From assembly GCA_040385825.1 (NCBI GenBank), contig JAZKGQ010000006.1, forward strand, positions 372,001 to 436,000: a DNA stretch of 64,000 bases. Direction: 5' to 3'. A model generated the notes under the pieces. It saw only the letters and a list, made by a program, of their open reading frames with translations. It ran no database searches and was not told where the DNA came from. Positions 1 to 9,300 of the stretch are shown piece by piece. This DNA is from JANNNF01 sp040385825 (lineage in GTDB: Bacteria; Pseudomonadota; Alphaproteobacteria; Rhodobacterales; Rhodobacteraceae). Made by a program: the position numbers and the translations under genes. Each line of letters begins with the position of its first letter. The first letter of the stretch is position 1.

Positions 1-1186
1 GGAACTGGAACAACCGGTCGACAGCCTGTTTTCCGAGTTTTCCGAACCTGTCGCCGCCGCCTCGATTGCGCAGGTGCACAAGGCGCGGATGGCGGAAACC
101 GGCGAGGAAGTGGCGGTCAAAGTGCTGCGTCCCAACATCGAGCGCGCCTTCCGCAAGGACATTGACGCCTTCTATCTGGCCGCGCGCGGGATCGAACTGC
201 TGGCCCCTTCGGCCCGCCGCCTGCGCCCGATGGACGTGATCCGCCACTTTGAGGGCGTGGTGATGGGAGAGCTGGATTTGCGGCTCGAATCCTCGGCCGC
301 CGCCGAATTTGCCGCCAATACGGTGAACGATGCCGGGTTTTCGGTGCCCAAACCGCGCTGGTTTCTGTCGGGCCGTACGGTGATGACGCTGGATTGGGTC
401 GAAGGCATCGGCCTGAACGAGAATGACGCGATTGACGCCGCAGGCCATGACCGGCGCGTGTTGGGCGCGCGGGTGCTGCAACTGTTCCTGAACCACGCGC
501 TGCGCGACGGGTATTTCCACGCCGACATGCACCAGGGCAACCTCAAGATCGCGGCCAACGGTGATATCGTCGCCTATGATTTCGGCATCATGGGCCGGAT
601 CGACGAATATACCCGCCGGGTTTACGCGGAAATTCTGTTCGGCTTCATCCGCAAGGATTATCGCCGGGTCGCAGAAGTGCATTTCGAGGCCGGCTATGTG
701 CCCGCCGACCGCGACATCGACGAATTCGCCCGCGCTCTGCGCGCCGTGGGCGAACCGATTTTCGGCATGGATGCCAGCCGGATTTCGATGGCGCGGCTGC
801 TGTCCTACCTGTTCGAGGTGACCGAACGCTTTGGCATGGAAACCCGGACCGAACTGATCCTGTTGCAGCGGACCATGGTGGTGGTCGAAGGGGTGGCGCG
901 CGGTCTGGACCCGCATATCAACATCTGGGAAGTGGCCAAGCCGATTGTCGAAGGCTATATCAAGAAAAGCATCGGACCCAAGGCCCTGCTTGCCGATCTG
1001 GCCAAGACAGCGCGCGTTCTGGCAAGGTTCGGGCCGAAATTGCCTGCCTTGATGGAAGCTCAGCTGATCAAGATGAACAACCCCGCGCCGCCCCCTGCTG
1101 TGCGGCGCGGCTATCACCCGGTTGTGCTGGTGCTGGCCGGGGCGGTGATCGCGGGTCTGGGTGTCTGGGCCGGAACGCTGCTTTAG
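1..1186 (+). CDS. ubiB: UbiB/ABC1-family atypical kinase (5' end outside window)
   Basis: The gene enters the window already open; the frame is open from base 2, so 394 C-terminal residues are visible. The UbiB signature AAASIAQVH is followed by VAVKVLRP, which carries the nucleotide-binding lysine. The catalytic region ADMHQGN and the DFG motif (YDFGIMGRID) lie near bases 525-605. The last 20 residues form one hydrophobic segment, as in UbiB proteins that end in membrane helices. UbiB proteins are atypical kinases/ATPases that support ubiquinone biosynthesis at the inner membrane. The N-terminal KxGQ motif would lie upstream and cannot be checked. The TAG stop at 1184-1186 abuts the left end of an IS481-type element. 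Confidence 0.85.
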   Translation, partial: ELEQPVDSLFSEFSEPVAAASIAQVHKARMAETGEEVAVKVLRPNIERAFRKDIDAFYLAARGIELLAPSARRLRPMDVIRHFEGVVMGELDLRLESSAAAEFAANTVNDAGFSVPKPRWFLSGRTVMTLDWVEGIGLNENDAIDAAGHDRRVLGARVLQLFLNHALRDGYFHADMHQGNLKIAANGDIVAYDFGIMGRIDEYTRRVYAEILFGFIRKDYRRVAEVHFEAGYVPADRDIDEFARALRAVGEPIFGMDASRISMARLLSYLFEVTERFGMETRTELILLQRTMVVVEGVARGLDPHINIWEVAKPIVEGYIKKSIGPKALLADLAKTARVLARFGPKLPALMEAQLIKMNNPAPPPAVRRGYHPVVLVLAGAVIAGLGVWAGTLL

Positions 1187-1188
1187 GG

Positions 1189-2230
1189 TGTTTGATCCCG
1201 GAGTTTGATGGTGGAATCTTTTCCTTGGAATGGAAGGAGGTACTATGGGCCAGATTCTTCACGGGAGCGCCACCACGACTGAGGCAATCCGTAGAGCAAT
1301 ACAAAATAGTGAAGAGAGCTTGAGGGCGCTTTCGGCGCGTTACGGGATCAATCAGAAGACCGTGGCGAAGTGGCGCAAGCGGACATCGGTCGCGGATGTG
1401 CCTACCGGTCCGAAGGATGCCAAGTCGACAGTTCTGACGCCTGACGAAGAGGCGATCATCGTCGCGTTCCGGCGGCATACTCTGCTGCCGCTGGATGATT
1501 GCCTCTATTCATTGCAGCCTTCGATACCACACCTAAGCCGATCATCCTTGCACCGCTGCCTTCAGCGGCACGATATCAGCCGCCTGCCCGAAGTTGACGG
1601 CGACAAGCCAGCGAAGAAAAAGTTCAAGGCCTACCCGCTCGGCTACTTCCACGTTGATATTGCTGAGGTTCAGACGGCCGAGGGCAAGTTGTATCTCTTC
1701 GTCGCCATCGACCCGTTGCCCGGCAGGTGATTGCCTTGCAATCGCCGAGAGGGGCACCTCCAAGTTCGCTTTCGTGGAACTGCACCAGAAGGTCGGGAAA
1801 ATGGCCGCCGCTGCCTTTCTGCGCAACCTGATCGCCGCCGTGCCCTACAGACTCCACATTGTGCTCACCAACAATGGCATCCAGTTCACACATCACGACC
1901 GGCATATTTATGCCTTCGAACATATCTTCGATCGCGTCTGCCGGGAACATGAAATCGAACACCGATTGACCAAGGTGAAGCACCCTTGGACCAATGGCCA
2001 AGTCGAGCGCATGAACCGCACCATCAAGGATGCGACCGTCAAACGCTTCCATTATGACGACCACGATCAGCTGCGCCAGCACCTCGCCAACTTCATCAGT
2101 GCCTACAACTTCGGACGAAGGCTGGAGACCCTCAAAGGCCTCACGCCCTACGAGTTCATCTGCAAACAATGGACAATAGAACCCGAAAGGTTCACCCTAA
2201 ACCCGATCCATCAAATGCCGGGACTGAACA
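1189..2230 (+). mobile_element. IS481-family insertion sequence, decayed
   Basis: A 1042-bp element is bounded by imperfect 23-bp inverted repeats at 1189-1211 and 2208-2230. Both begin TGTT, share the core TCCCGG and end TTTGATGG. One further matching base outside each end could extend the element to 1187-2232. A short TAG (or TAGG) lies on both outer flanks and may be the target duplication. The element carries a single transposase gene interrupted by a small insertion and a stop. It sits exactly between the stop codon of the ubiB-like gene and the stop codon of a small convergent ORF. Confidence 0.8.
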
Positions 2231-2235
2231 TCTAG
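1245..2235 (+). pseudogene. IS481-family transposase, disrupted
   Basis: ATG at 1245 follows the ribosome binding site GGAGG. The N-terminal part has the helix-turn-helix region (ALSARYGINQKTVAKW) and the start of the integrase core (FHVDIAEVQTAEGKLYLFVAID). The frame then ends at TGA 1728-1730. The rest of the core, TSKFAFVELH through the conserved end HQMPGLNI, continues in another frame to 2235. Comparison with the usual join (VAID followed by RTSKFAF) implies about 40 extra bases at roughly 1713-1752. In addition the second catalytic aspartate, normally in LTDNG, reads asparagine (LTNNG, bases about 1864-1878). The enzyme should be inactive for both reasons. Confidence 0.85.
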
Positions 2236-2399
2236 GCCAGCTTGCCCCGCGCGATGCGCAGGAAATGCACCAGACGCGACGATCCGGGGGCGGCATGCGG
2301 GCGATGCCACGGTCCGCGCTCGGCCCGTGCAAGCCGCACGAAATGCTTCACCCGCCCGCCCTTGGATGCAACGCGGTGGTCTGCAATGTGTCGTGTCAT
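2232..2399 (-). CDS. Small basic protein, 55 residues, unknown
   Basis: ATG at 2399 is preceded by AAGGAGG with an 8-base spacer, which is the main support for a real gene. The product is very basic (many Arg, His and Lys) and begins MTRHIADHRVASKGGRVKHF. It has no membrane segment and no motif that I recognise. Its stop overlaps the palindrome CTAG at the right junction of the IS481 element. Without the IS, the stop would have been TAA overlapping the ubiB stop codon. The function is unknown. Confidence 0.45.
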   Translation of the reverse strand: MTRHIADHRVASKGGRVKHFVRLARAERGPWHRPHAAPGSSRLVHFLRIARGKLA

Positions 2400-2479
2400 G
2401 GCCGATCCCTCCTTGGGTGTCAGGCCACCAGACTACCCCGAATCGCGCCCGGAACCTAGGGTGGCAGCACGGGTTGGCC

Positions 2480-3493
2480 TCATCTCAGCCGCCCGACCGC
2501 CCATTGCGCCGCATCGGCCACGGTCGCATCGGCGTCTGCAACCAGCCTTTGGGCCACGCCGCGCAACCCCGGCATCCCGGAATTTCCGATCGCATACAGC
2601 ACGTTGCGCACAAAGCGGTTGCGCCCGATCCGCTTGATCGGGCTGCCCGCAAACCGTGCGCGGAAACCCGCGTCATCAAGAGCTGCCAGTTCCGCCAGTT
2701 CGGGCGCACCGACGCGCGGCTGATAGCCGATCTCGGTCGCGGCCTGGGCAAACTTGTTCCACGGGCAGACGGCCAGACAATCATCGCAGCCATAGATCCG
2801 GTTGCCCATCAGGGCGCGCAGATCGGGGTCCACCGGGCCGTGATGTTCGATGGTCAGATAGGAAATGCATCGCCGCGCATCCAGTTGATAGGGCGCAGGG
2901 AACGCCTTGGTCGGGCAGATGTCCAGACAGGCGGTGCAACTGCCGCAATGGCTGATCTCAGGTTTGTCCTTTGGCAGGTCCAGCGTGGTAAAGATCGCGC
3001 CCAGAAAGAACCAGTTGCCCAGATTGCGGCTCAGCAGGTTGGTATGCTTGCCCTGCCACCCCAACCCCGCCGCCTGCGCCAGCGGCTTTTCCATCACCGG
3101 GGCGGTGTCGACAAACACCTTGATCTCGGCCCCCGTGGCCTCGACCATCCAGCGGCCCAGCCGTTTCAGGCGGCGCTTGACCAGATCGTGGTAATCGCGG
3201 CCCTGCGCATAAACCGAAACCGCCCCTAGGTCGCGCTGCGCCAGCACGGCCAGCGGGTCCGCGTCGGGCGTATAGACCTCGGCCAGCATGATCACCGACT
3301 TTGCCTGCGGCCACAGCGCCGCCGCATCGCCGCGCCACTGCGCCCGCTCGGCCATCCAGCCCATTTGCCCGTGATGCCCCGCGTCCAGAAACGCCGCCAA
3401 CCGGCCCGCAGTATCGGGCGCTGCATCGGGTGCACAGACGCCCATGGCAGAGAACCCCTCCATGACCGCTCTGGCGCGAACCTGCTCTTTCAT
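2480..3493 (-). CDS. queG: Epoxyqueuosine reductase QueG
   Basis: This is a 337-residue protein matching the cobalamin-dependent reductase that converts epoxyqueuosine to queuosine in tRNA, the last step of queuosine synthesis. Two [4Fe-4S] cluster motifs are visible: CGSCTACLDICP with Cys183/186/189/193, and CDDCLAVCP with Cys236/239/243, plus Cys209. The conserved stretch VDTAPVMEKPLAQ (about 128-140) precedes GLGWQGKHTN. The C-terminal part is HEAT-like (FVRNVLYAIGNSG). It lies downstream of an FzlA-like GST gene on the same strand with a 78-base gap, so it may be co-transcribed. Confidence 0.93.
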   Translation of the reverse strand: MKEQVRARAVMEGFSAMGVCAPDAAPDTAGRLAAFLDAGHHGQMGWMAERAQWRGDAAALWPQAKSVIMLAEVYTPDADPLAVLAQRDLGAVSVYAQGRDYHDLVKRRLKRLGRWMVEATGAEIKVFVDTAPVMEKPLAQAAGLGWQGKHTNLLSRNLGNWFFLGAIFTTLDLPKDKPEISHCGSCTACLDICPTKAFPAPYQLDARRCISYLTIEHHGPVDPDLRALMGNRIYGCDDCLAVCPWNKFAQAATEIGYQPRVGAPELAELAALDDAGFRARFAGSPIKRIGRNRFVRNVLYAIGNSGMPGLRGVAQRLVADADATVADAAQWAVGRLR

Positions 3494-3518
3494 ACTGGCT
3501 AAAATATCCTCGGGGTAG

Positions 3519-3541
3519 CCATTGGTCCGAGTGACCGATGG
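3519..3541. terminator. Hairpin between GST and queG genes
   Basis: CCATTGGTC and GACCGATGG flank a 5-base loop, giving a 9-bp stem with one mismatch. There is no clear T-run, so it may only be a processing or weak termination signal. Confidence 0.25.
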
Positions 3542-3571
3542 CTGGGGGGCTGGCCCTCGGCCCTGTCAGGA

Positions 3572-4237
3572 TCAGAAATCCAGATCGGCATAATGCGCAG
3601 GCGGCGGAAAACCCGACACCTGATCCGCCAGCAAGGGCCGGAAACTGGGCCGCGACTTGATCTTGGCGTACCAGTCCTTGACCACCGCATGGCGGTGCCA
3701 GTCCACATCGCTGATGTAATCCAGACAGGACAGATGCGCCGCCGCCGTGATGTCGGCCAGGCTCATCACATCGCCCGCCAGCCAGCGCCGCTGATCCAGC
3801 AGCCAGGCCATGTAATCCAGATGATACTTGATCCGCGCCGCGCCGGATTTCACGTTCTTGCTGTCAGGATAACCCGCGCCGGTGATCTTCTTGTTCACGC
3901 GTTCGTACAGCAGTTTCGATGTGACCTCGTGGTGAAACTTGTCGTCAAACCACGCGCAGACCCGGCGCACCTCGTAGCGGCCATCGGCATCGCGCGGCAT
4001 CAGCGGGGTCTGGGGAAAGGCCTCTTCCAGATATTCGCAGATCGCCTGACTTTCGCTCAGCAGCTTGTTGTCCATCCGCAGGACCGGCACTTTGCCCGCC
4101 GGGTTGCGGCGCAGAAATTCGGGCGAAGGATCCCAGTAGCGTTCTTCGACCAGTTCCACCTCGATCTTCTTTTCGGCCAAGGTCAGCCGCACCTTGCGGC
4201 AGAAGGGCGACAGGGGAATATGATAAAGTCGGTTCAT
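3572..4237 (-). CDS. fzlA: GST-fold protein, FzlA-like FtsZ-binding protein
   Basis: This 221-residue protein has the GST layout: a thioredoxin-like N-terminal half (YHIPLSPFCRKVRLTLAEK; NPAGKVPVL; ESQAICEYLEE) and an all-helical C-terminal half. The ending PSFRPLLADQVSG and final HYADLDF resemble FzlA, the alphaproteobacterial GST-like protein that binds FtsZ and sets constriction rate. I recall this C-terminal tail from the FzlA family and have not tested it by alignment. The neighbouring gene mtgA makes peptidoglycan, which fits a division or envelope role. Alternatively it is a generic GST. Confidence 0.75.
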   Translation of the reverse strand: MNRLYHIPLSPFCRKVRLTLAEKKIEVELVEERYWDPSPEFLRRNPAGKVPVLRMDNKLLSESQAICEYLEEAFPQTPLMPRDADGRYEVRRVCAWFDDKFHHEVTSKLLYERVNKKITGAGYPDSKNVKSGAARIKYHLDYMAWLLDQRRWLAGDVMSLADITAAAHLSCLDYISDVDWHRHAVVKDWYAKIKSRPSFRPLLADQVSGFPPPAHYADLDF

Positions 4238-4307
4238 GGAAAAGGCACCTATGGGGTCCCCCCTTCATTGCCGCGCCCCTGCGGGAAATTCAATCCCCCG
4301 CCCGGCC

Positions 4308-5072
4308 TCAGCCGTCAAAACAGGCGGAACGCCCGTCTGCCGCAATCGTTTCGGCCCCCGACATGATGGCGCGGGTCCGCTTGCGCACAAAATCCGAAGG
4401 GTCGGACGCGCTGCGGTTTTTCGGGTCGGGCAGCACGGCCGCCAGCCTTGCGGCCTGCGTTGCCGTCAGATCGCGGGCATCGACGCCGAAGTGGTACTGC
4501 GCCGCCGCCTGCACGCCGAATACGCCGCTGCCGAATTCGGCGATGTTCAGATAGACTTCCAGGATGCGCTGCTTGGACCAGACCAGTTCCACCACCGGGG
4601 TCAGCATGGCCTCCAGCGCCTTGCGCAACCAGCTGCGCCCCTGCCACAGGAAGGTGTTCTTGACCACCTGCTGGCTCAGGGTCGACGCGCCGCGATTGCC
4701 GCCCTGATCGATTGCCGCCCGGATCGCGGCCATGTCAAACCCCCAATGGGCGCAGAAATTGGCATCCTCTGCCGCAACCACCGACCGGCCGACCACCGGG
4801 GCAATCTCGTCCCAACTGACCCAGTCCTTCGTGATTCCGCCCAGACGCCAGCTTTCCTGCAGCTGATACAGATTGATCGGGGGCGGCAGAAAGGAAAACA
4901 ACAAGATCAGCACCCCGTAGAACGCAAAGACCCCGCCGATCCCCCGCCCGATCCACCACAGCGCGCCCCGACGGACGGGGACAGCGGTTTCAGGCACCAC
5001 GATTTCAGGCCCCGCCACCTTGCGGCTGCGGGGCTTGCGGGGTTTCGGGGCATCCGGTTCGGCGTCAGTCAT
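4308..5072 (-). CDS. mtgA: Monofunctional peptidoglycan glycosyltransferase MtgA
   Basis: This 254-residue GT51-family enzyme polymerises lipid II into glycan strands at the periplasmic face of the inner membrane. It has a basic N-terminal tail, one membrane anchor (about residues 42-64) and the catalytic motif AAEDANFCAHWGFD with Glu102. The second family block is GASTLSQQVVKN and the third is the KQRILEVYLNIAEFG region. There is no transpeptidase domain, and the length is normal for MtgA. The GST/FzlA-like gene follows 70 bases downstream. Confidence 0.93.
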   Translation of the reverse strand: MTDAEPDAPKPRKPRSRKVAGPEIVVPETAVPVRRGALWWIGRGIGGVFAFYGVLILLFSFLPPPINLYQLQESWRLGGITKDWVSWDEIAPVVGRSVVAAEDANFCAHWGFDMAAIRAAIDQGGNRGASTLSQQVVKNTFLWQGRSWLRKALEAMLTPVVELVWSKQRILEVYLNIAEFGSGVFGVQAAAQYHFGVDARDLTATQAARLAAVLPDPKNRSASDPSDFVRKRTRAIMSGAETIAADGRSACFDG

Positions 5073-5105
5073 GGGGATGCGTTAGACGCCCGCCCCGCGG
5101 TTTCG

Positions 5106-5648
5106 TCAAGCCTGTGCCCGACCGCCGCCCAGTTGATCGGCGGTCGGGGCCAGCGGCGTGCTGCGTTCCAGAAACGCCCGCAGCCGTGCCTCGGCGCCTT
5201 CCTCAAGCGAGGTCTGGATCACCCGCCCGGTGGACCGGAAAGCCTCCAGCCGGGCCAGAACCTTGGCCCCTGTCATCTTGCGCACCAGCAGGCACAGCGC
5301 CGAGCCGCCCTTGTCAAGCGAGGCCCCCACATTGCGCAGAAACTCGTCCTCGATCCCGATATCGGCCGCCCGCCCCGCCAGCGCCCCCGCCCCGGCCCCG
5401 ACCGCCGCGCCGACCAGCGGGTTCAGGAACAGCAGCCCCACCAGCGCGCCCCAGAATCCGCCGCCAATCGCGCCATTGGCGGTCAGATTGACCGCCTGAT
5501 GCAGCTGCACGGTGCCATCTGTCGCCTTGGTGACGACGACCACATCTTCCATTTCGATCAGATATTCCTTTTGCAGCTTTACCAGTTCGCCACGCAGCGC
5601 AAAGGCGGTGGCCTCATCGGGAAAGGCAAGAATCAGCAGGTCGGACAT
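5106..5648 (-). CDS. DUF1269-family membrane-associated protein
   Basis: The 180-residue product starts MSDLLILAFPDEATAFALRGEL; the ATG at 5648 follows AGGAG, so the longer frame upstream is not used. The N-terminal half resembles DUF1269 (residues on either side of LIEMEDVVVVTK). A central glycine/alanine-rich hydrophobic stretch (about 64-95, with GALVGLLFLNPLVGAAVGAGAG) resembles a glycine-zipper hairpin. The C-terminal part is soluble. The function of the family is not established. It lies 33 bases upstream of mtgA on the same strand. Confidence 0.75.
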   Translation of the reverse strand: MSDLLILAFPDEATAFALRGELVKLQKEYLIEMEDVVVVTKATDGTVQLHQAVNLTANGAIGGGFWGALVGLLFLNPLVGAAVGAGAGALAGRAADIGIEDEFLRNVGASLDKGGSALCLLVRKMTGAKVLARLEAFRSTGRVIQTSLEEGAEARLRAFLERSTPLAPTADQLGGGRAQA

Positions 5649-5730
5649 GATGTGCAACTCCTGAAGGGTGGATGCGCTGTCATAGCACAGCCAAAGCGCT
5701 TTGAGTGTGGATTCTTGCATCATCCTGCTG

Positions 5731-5747
5731 TTGGCAAAACTTGCCAA
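5731..5747. promoter_or_regulatory. Likely ParD operator palindrome
   Basis: TTGGCAA and TTGCCAA form a perfect 7-bp inverted repeat with a 3-base centre, 27 bases before the antitoxin ATG. ParD-type antitoxins normally bind such palindromes to repress their own operon. Assignment is by position only. Confidence 0.55.
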
Positions 5748-5774
5748 ATCCTGCCATTCGGGTATCTTTGCGGG

Positions 5775-5999
5775 ATGAGCACCATGAACATCTCCCTCCC
5801 CGAAGACATGAAGGCGTTTGTCGACGAACAGGTCCGCGCCCGCGGCTATATGTCGTCCAGCGAATATATCCGCGATCTGATCCGCCAGCAGAAAGACATC
5901 GAAACCTTCCGCGCGATGATCCAGGAAGGGATCGATTCGGGCGAGGGGCAGCCTGCGGATGAGGTGATGGCCGAACTGCGCGCGATGATAGAAAGCTGA
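5775..5999 (+). CDS. parD: ParD-family antitoxin
   Basis: A 74-residue protein with the ribbon-helix-helix start of ParD antitoxins: MNISLPEDMKAFVDEQV followed by GYMSSSEYIRDLIR. The C-terminal half (about 40-74) is acidic and helical, as expected for the toxin-binding part. ATG at 5775 is chosen because it begins just before the conserved block. Its TGA overlaps the ATG of the toxin gene by one base. The encoded protein is expected to neutralise the toxin and repress the operon through the palindrome at 5731-5747. Confidence 0.9.
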   Translation: MSTMNISLPEDMKAFVDEQVRARGYMSSSEYIRDLIRQQKDIETFRAMIQEGIDSGEGQPADEVMAELRAMIES

Positions 6000-6307
6000 T
6001 GCGCGTTATCCTGCGGCCTACAGCGCGCATGGACGCGCGCGAGATTGCCAAGTTTTACAAGGATGGTGGCGGTCGGCCTGTTGCCATGGCATTTCAGAAC
6101 CGACTGACTGATGCTCTCAAGTTGATCACAGACAACCCGGAAGCAGGCTCAACCCGTTTTGGCACTGTTTCCGGCGTTTCCACGCTGCGCATGTGGCCGA
6201 TGCGGGATTTTCCCTACCTGGTTTTCTATACCGTGGCCACCAACACGATTGCGGTCACGCGCATCCTGCATTCCGCCCGCGACATACCGCCCACGCTGCG
6301 CGAATGA
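5999..6307 (+). CDS. parE: ParE/RelE-family toxin
   Basis: A 102-residue toxin of the ParE/RelE superfamily, translationally coupled to the antitoxin by an ATGA overlap. Typical features are the N-terminal VILRPTARMDAREIAKFY helix pair, the central PEAGSTRFG and the C-terminal FPYLVFYTV ... AVTRILHSARD strands. ParE members inhibit DNA gyrase and RelE members cut mRNA; the sequence alone favours ParE through the ParD partner. A strong terminator follows immediately. Confidence 0.9.
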   Translation: MRVILRPTARMDAREIAKFYKDGGGRPVAMAFQNRLTDALKLITDNPEAGSTRFGTVSGVSTLRMWPMRDFPYLVFYTVATNTIAVTRILHSARDIPPTLRE

Positions 6308-6333
6308 AAAGGCCCCCGAACCGGGGGCCTTTT
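6307..6333. terminator. Bidirectional terminator, parE / gltB
   Basis: AAAAGGCCCCCG pairs with CGGGGGCCTTTT around a 3-base loop, giving a 12-bp stem. The flanking A and T tracts let it work for both convergent genes. Confidence 0.9.
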
Positions 6334-6336
6334 GCG

Positions 6337-9300
6337 TTATTCGGCGGGTACTTTCGCTGCTTCATCCGTCAGGGGATGCGGCAGATGGACCAGCATTTCC
6401 TGCGGGCAGACCTGCAGGAAATTCACCCGCTCGGCCGCCCAGTTGGCGAGAATGCGCGCGCCGATCTTCGAGTCCGTTTCTGCCACATGCCGCTCGATCA
6501 GCCCGCGCAACTGGGCCTCCCAATGCGGATGGCCAAGGCCGCAGGTCACGAGGGATTCAAGGTTGATGAAATCCTCGGCCACGCCCTTCGGGTCATAGAT
6601 ATAAGCCATGCCCCCCGTCATGCCCGCGCCAAAGTTGGCACCGATGCGGCCAAGGATCACCGCCACACCGCCGGTCATGTATTCACAGCCGTTCGACCCA
6701 CAGCCTTCGACCACCACCGACGCGCCAGAGTTGCGCACCCCGAACCGCTCGCCCGCCCGACCGCTGGCAAACAGGAACCCGTCAGTTGCGCCGTACAGCA
6801 CGGTATTGCCGATGATGGTGTTGTCCTCGGGCCGCAGCGGTGAGGCCATCTGCGGGCGCACCACGATGGTCGCCCCCGACAGGCCCTTGCCGACGTAATC
6901 GTTGGCGTCGCCCATCACCTCCAGCTTCAGCCCGCGCACCGCAAAGGCCCCGAGCGACTGCCCGCACGACCCCGACAGCTTAACCGTCAGATGGTCGGAT
7001 TGCAGCGAGTTGCGCATGCCGAACTTCTTGACGATATGGCTGCTGGCCCGCGTCCCGATGGTGCGCAGCGTATTGCGCACGGCATAGGACAGCTGCATCT
7101 TTTCGCCGTCTTCAAAGAAGCGCGCGCCATCGCGGATGATCTCGGCATCCAGCGTGTCGGGCACCGCATTGCGCGGCTTGGACCGGTCATAGGTGATCTT
7201 GTGGCTGGCATCGACGGTGATCAGCAGCGGGTTCAGGTCCAGATCATCCAGATGCGCCGCCCCGCGCGACACTTGCGTCAAAAGATCAGCCCGCCCGATG
7301 ATCTCGTCCATCGACCGCGCGCCGATGGATGCCAGCAATTCCCGCACTTCCTGCGCATAGAAGGTGATCAGGTTGACCACCTTGTCCGCCGTGCCGGTGA
7401 ATTTGGCCCGCAGGTCGGGGTTTTGCGTACACACGCCGACCGGGCAGGTGTTCGACTGGCACTGACGCACCATGATGCAGCCCATGGCGATCAGGGCGGC
7501 GGTGCCTATGCCGTATTCCTCGGCCCCCAGCATGGCGGCCATCACCACATCGCGGCCGGTGCGAAGGCCCCCATCGGTGCGCAGCGTCACCCGTTCGCGC
7601 AGGTTGTTCATCGACAGCACCTGATGCGCCTCGGTCAGGCCCATTTCCCACGGAAGACCCGCGTATTTGATGCTGGTGCCGGGAGATGCCCCGGTGCCGC
7701 CGTTATGGCCCGAGATCAGGATGATATCCGCCTTGGCCTTGGCCACTCCGGCGGCAATGGTGCCGACGCCGGATTGCGACACCAGCTTGACCGTCACTTT
7801 GGCGCGCGGGTTGATCTGTTTCAGGTCATAGATCAACTGCGCAAGGTCTTCGATGGAATAGATGTCATGGTGCGGCGGCGGCGAGATCAGCGTGACCCCC
7901 GGCGTCGAATGGCGCAGGCGCGCGATCAGGCTGGTGACTTTCATCCCCGGCAACTGCCCGCCTTCGCCCGGCTTGGCCCCCTGGGCCACCTTGATTTCCA
8001 ATTCTTCACAGGCGTTCAGATATTCTGCCGTCACGCCAAAGCGCCCCGATGCCACCTGCTTGATCTTGGCCGACGGGTTGTCGCCATTGGCTTCGGGCAG
8101 GAAATGCGCAGGGTCTTCGCCGCCTTCGCCACTGTCCGACTTGGCCCCGATCCGGTTCATCGCCACGTTCAGCGTCTTGTGCGCCTCTGGCCCAAGCGCG
8201 CCAAGGCTCATCCCCGGCGTCACGAACCGTTTGCGGATCGAGGTGATGCTTTCCACCTCCTCGATCGGGACGGGTTTGCCAAGCGGTTTGATGTCCAGCA
8301 GATCGCGGATGTGGATGGGCGGGTTGGCGCGCAGGGCCGCCGAATACTGTTTCCAGATGTCATAGCTGGCGCGGTCACAGGCCGATTGCAGCATGTGCAT
8401 CGTCTGCGCTTCCCAGGCGTGTTTTTCGCCCGACCGCCGCGCCTTGTAGAAGCCGCCAATCGGCAGCACATCGGCCCCGCCGCGCCAGCCCTTGGCGTGC
8501 ACTTCCTCCAGCTTCTGTTCGATGCCGGTCAGGCCGATGCCGGAAATCCGGCTTTGCATGCCGGGGAAATATTCGGCCACCATGGCGCGTGACAGACCCA
8601 CGGCCTCAAAGTTCAGACCGCCGCGATAGGACGAGACAACCGAAATCCCCATCTTCGACATGATCTTTAGCAAGCCCGCATCAATCGCGTCGCGGTAGCG
8701 GCGGGTGGCGTCGGTCAGGTTGCCGTCGATCAGGCCACGGCCGATGCGGTCGGCAATGCTGTCTTGCGCAAGATAGGCGTTCACGGTGGTCGCGCCACAG
8801 CCGATCAGCACGGCGAAATAGTGGGGGTCGATACATTCCGCCGACCGCACGTTGACCGAGCAGAAGGTGCGCAGCCCCTTGCGGGTCAGCCAGCTATGCA
8901 CGGCGCTGGTCGCCAGAATCATCGGCATCGGCACCCGGTCCGGTCCCTGATGTTCGTCGGTCAGCACCAGTTGCCCGGCCCCCGACCGCACGGCATCCTC
9001 TGCCTCGGCGCGGATGCGTTCCAGCCCCACACGCAGGTCGTCAAGGCTGGACCCGACCGGGAAGGTGCAGTCGATGAAAGCCACCTGCGCGCCAAACTTT
9101 TCAACCATCACCGCGAATTCCGCATTGGCGATGAACGGGCTTTCCAGCACCAGAATCTCGGTCTGACTGGAGTTTTCGTCCAGCACGTTGCGCAGGTTGC
9201 CAAAGCGGGTCTTCAGGCTCATCACCCGGCCTTCGCGCAGGCTGTCAATCGGCGGGTTTGTCACCTGACTGAAGTTCTGGCGGAAGAAATGCGACAGCGG

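Noticed and set aside
1230..2235. Programmed frameshifting in the transposase
   Set aside because: IS481 elements normally have a single frame. The break is an extra stretch of about 40 bases with a stop and not a slippery site, and a catalytic Asp is changed as well.
6991..8592. Long plus-strand frames across gltB
   Set aside because: They lie inside a full-length gltB gene and have no homologous domain.
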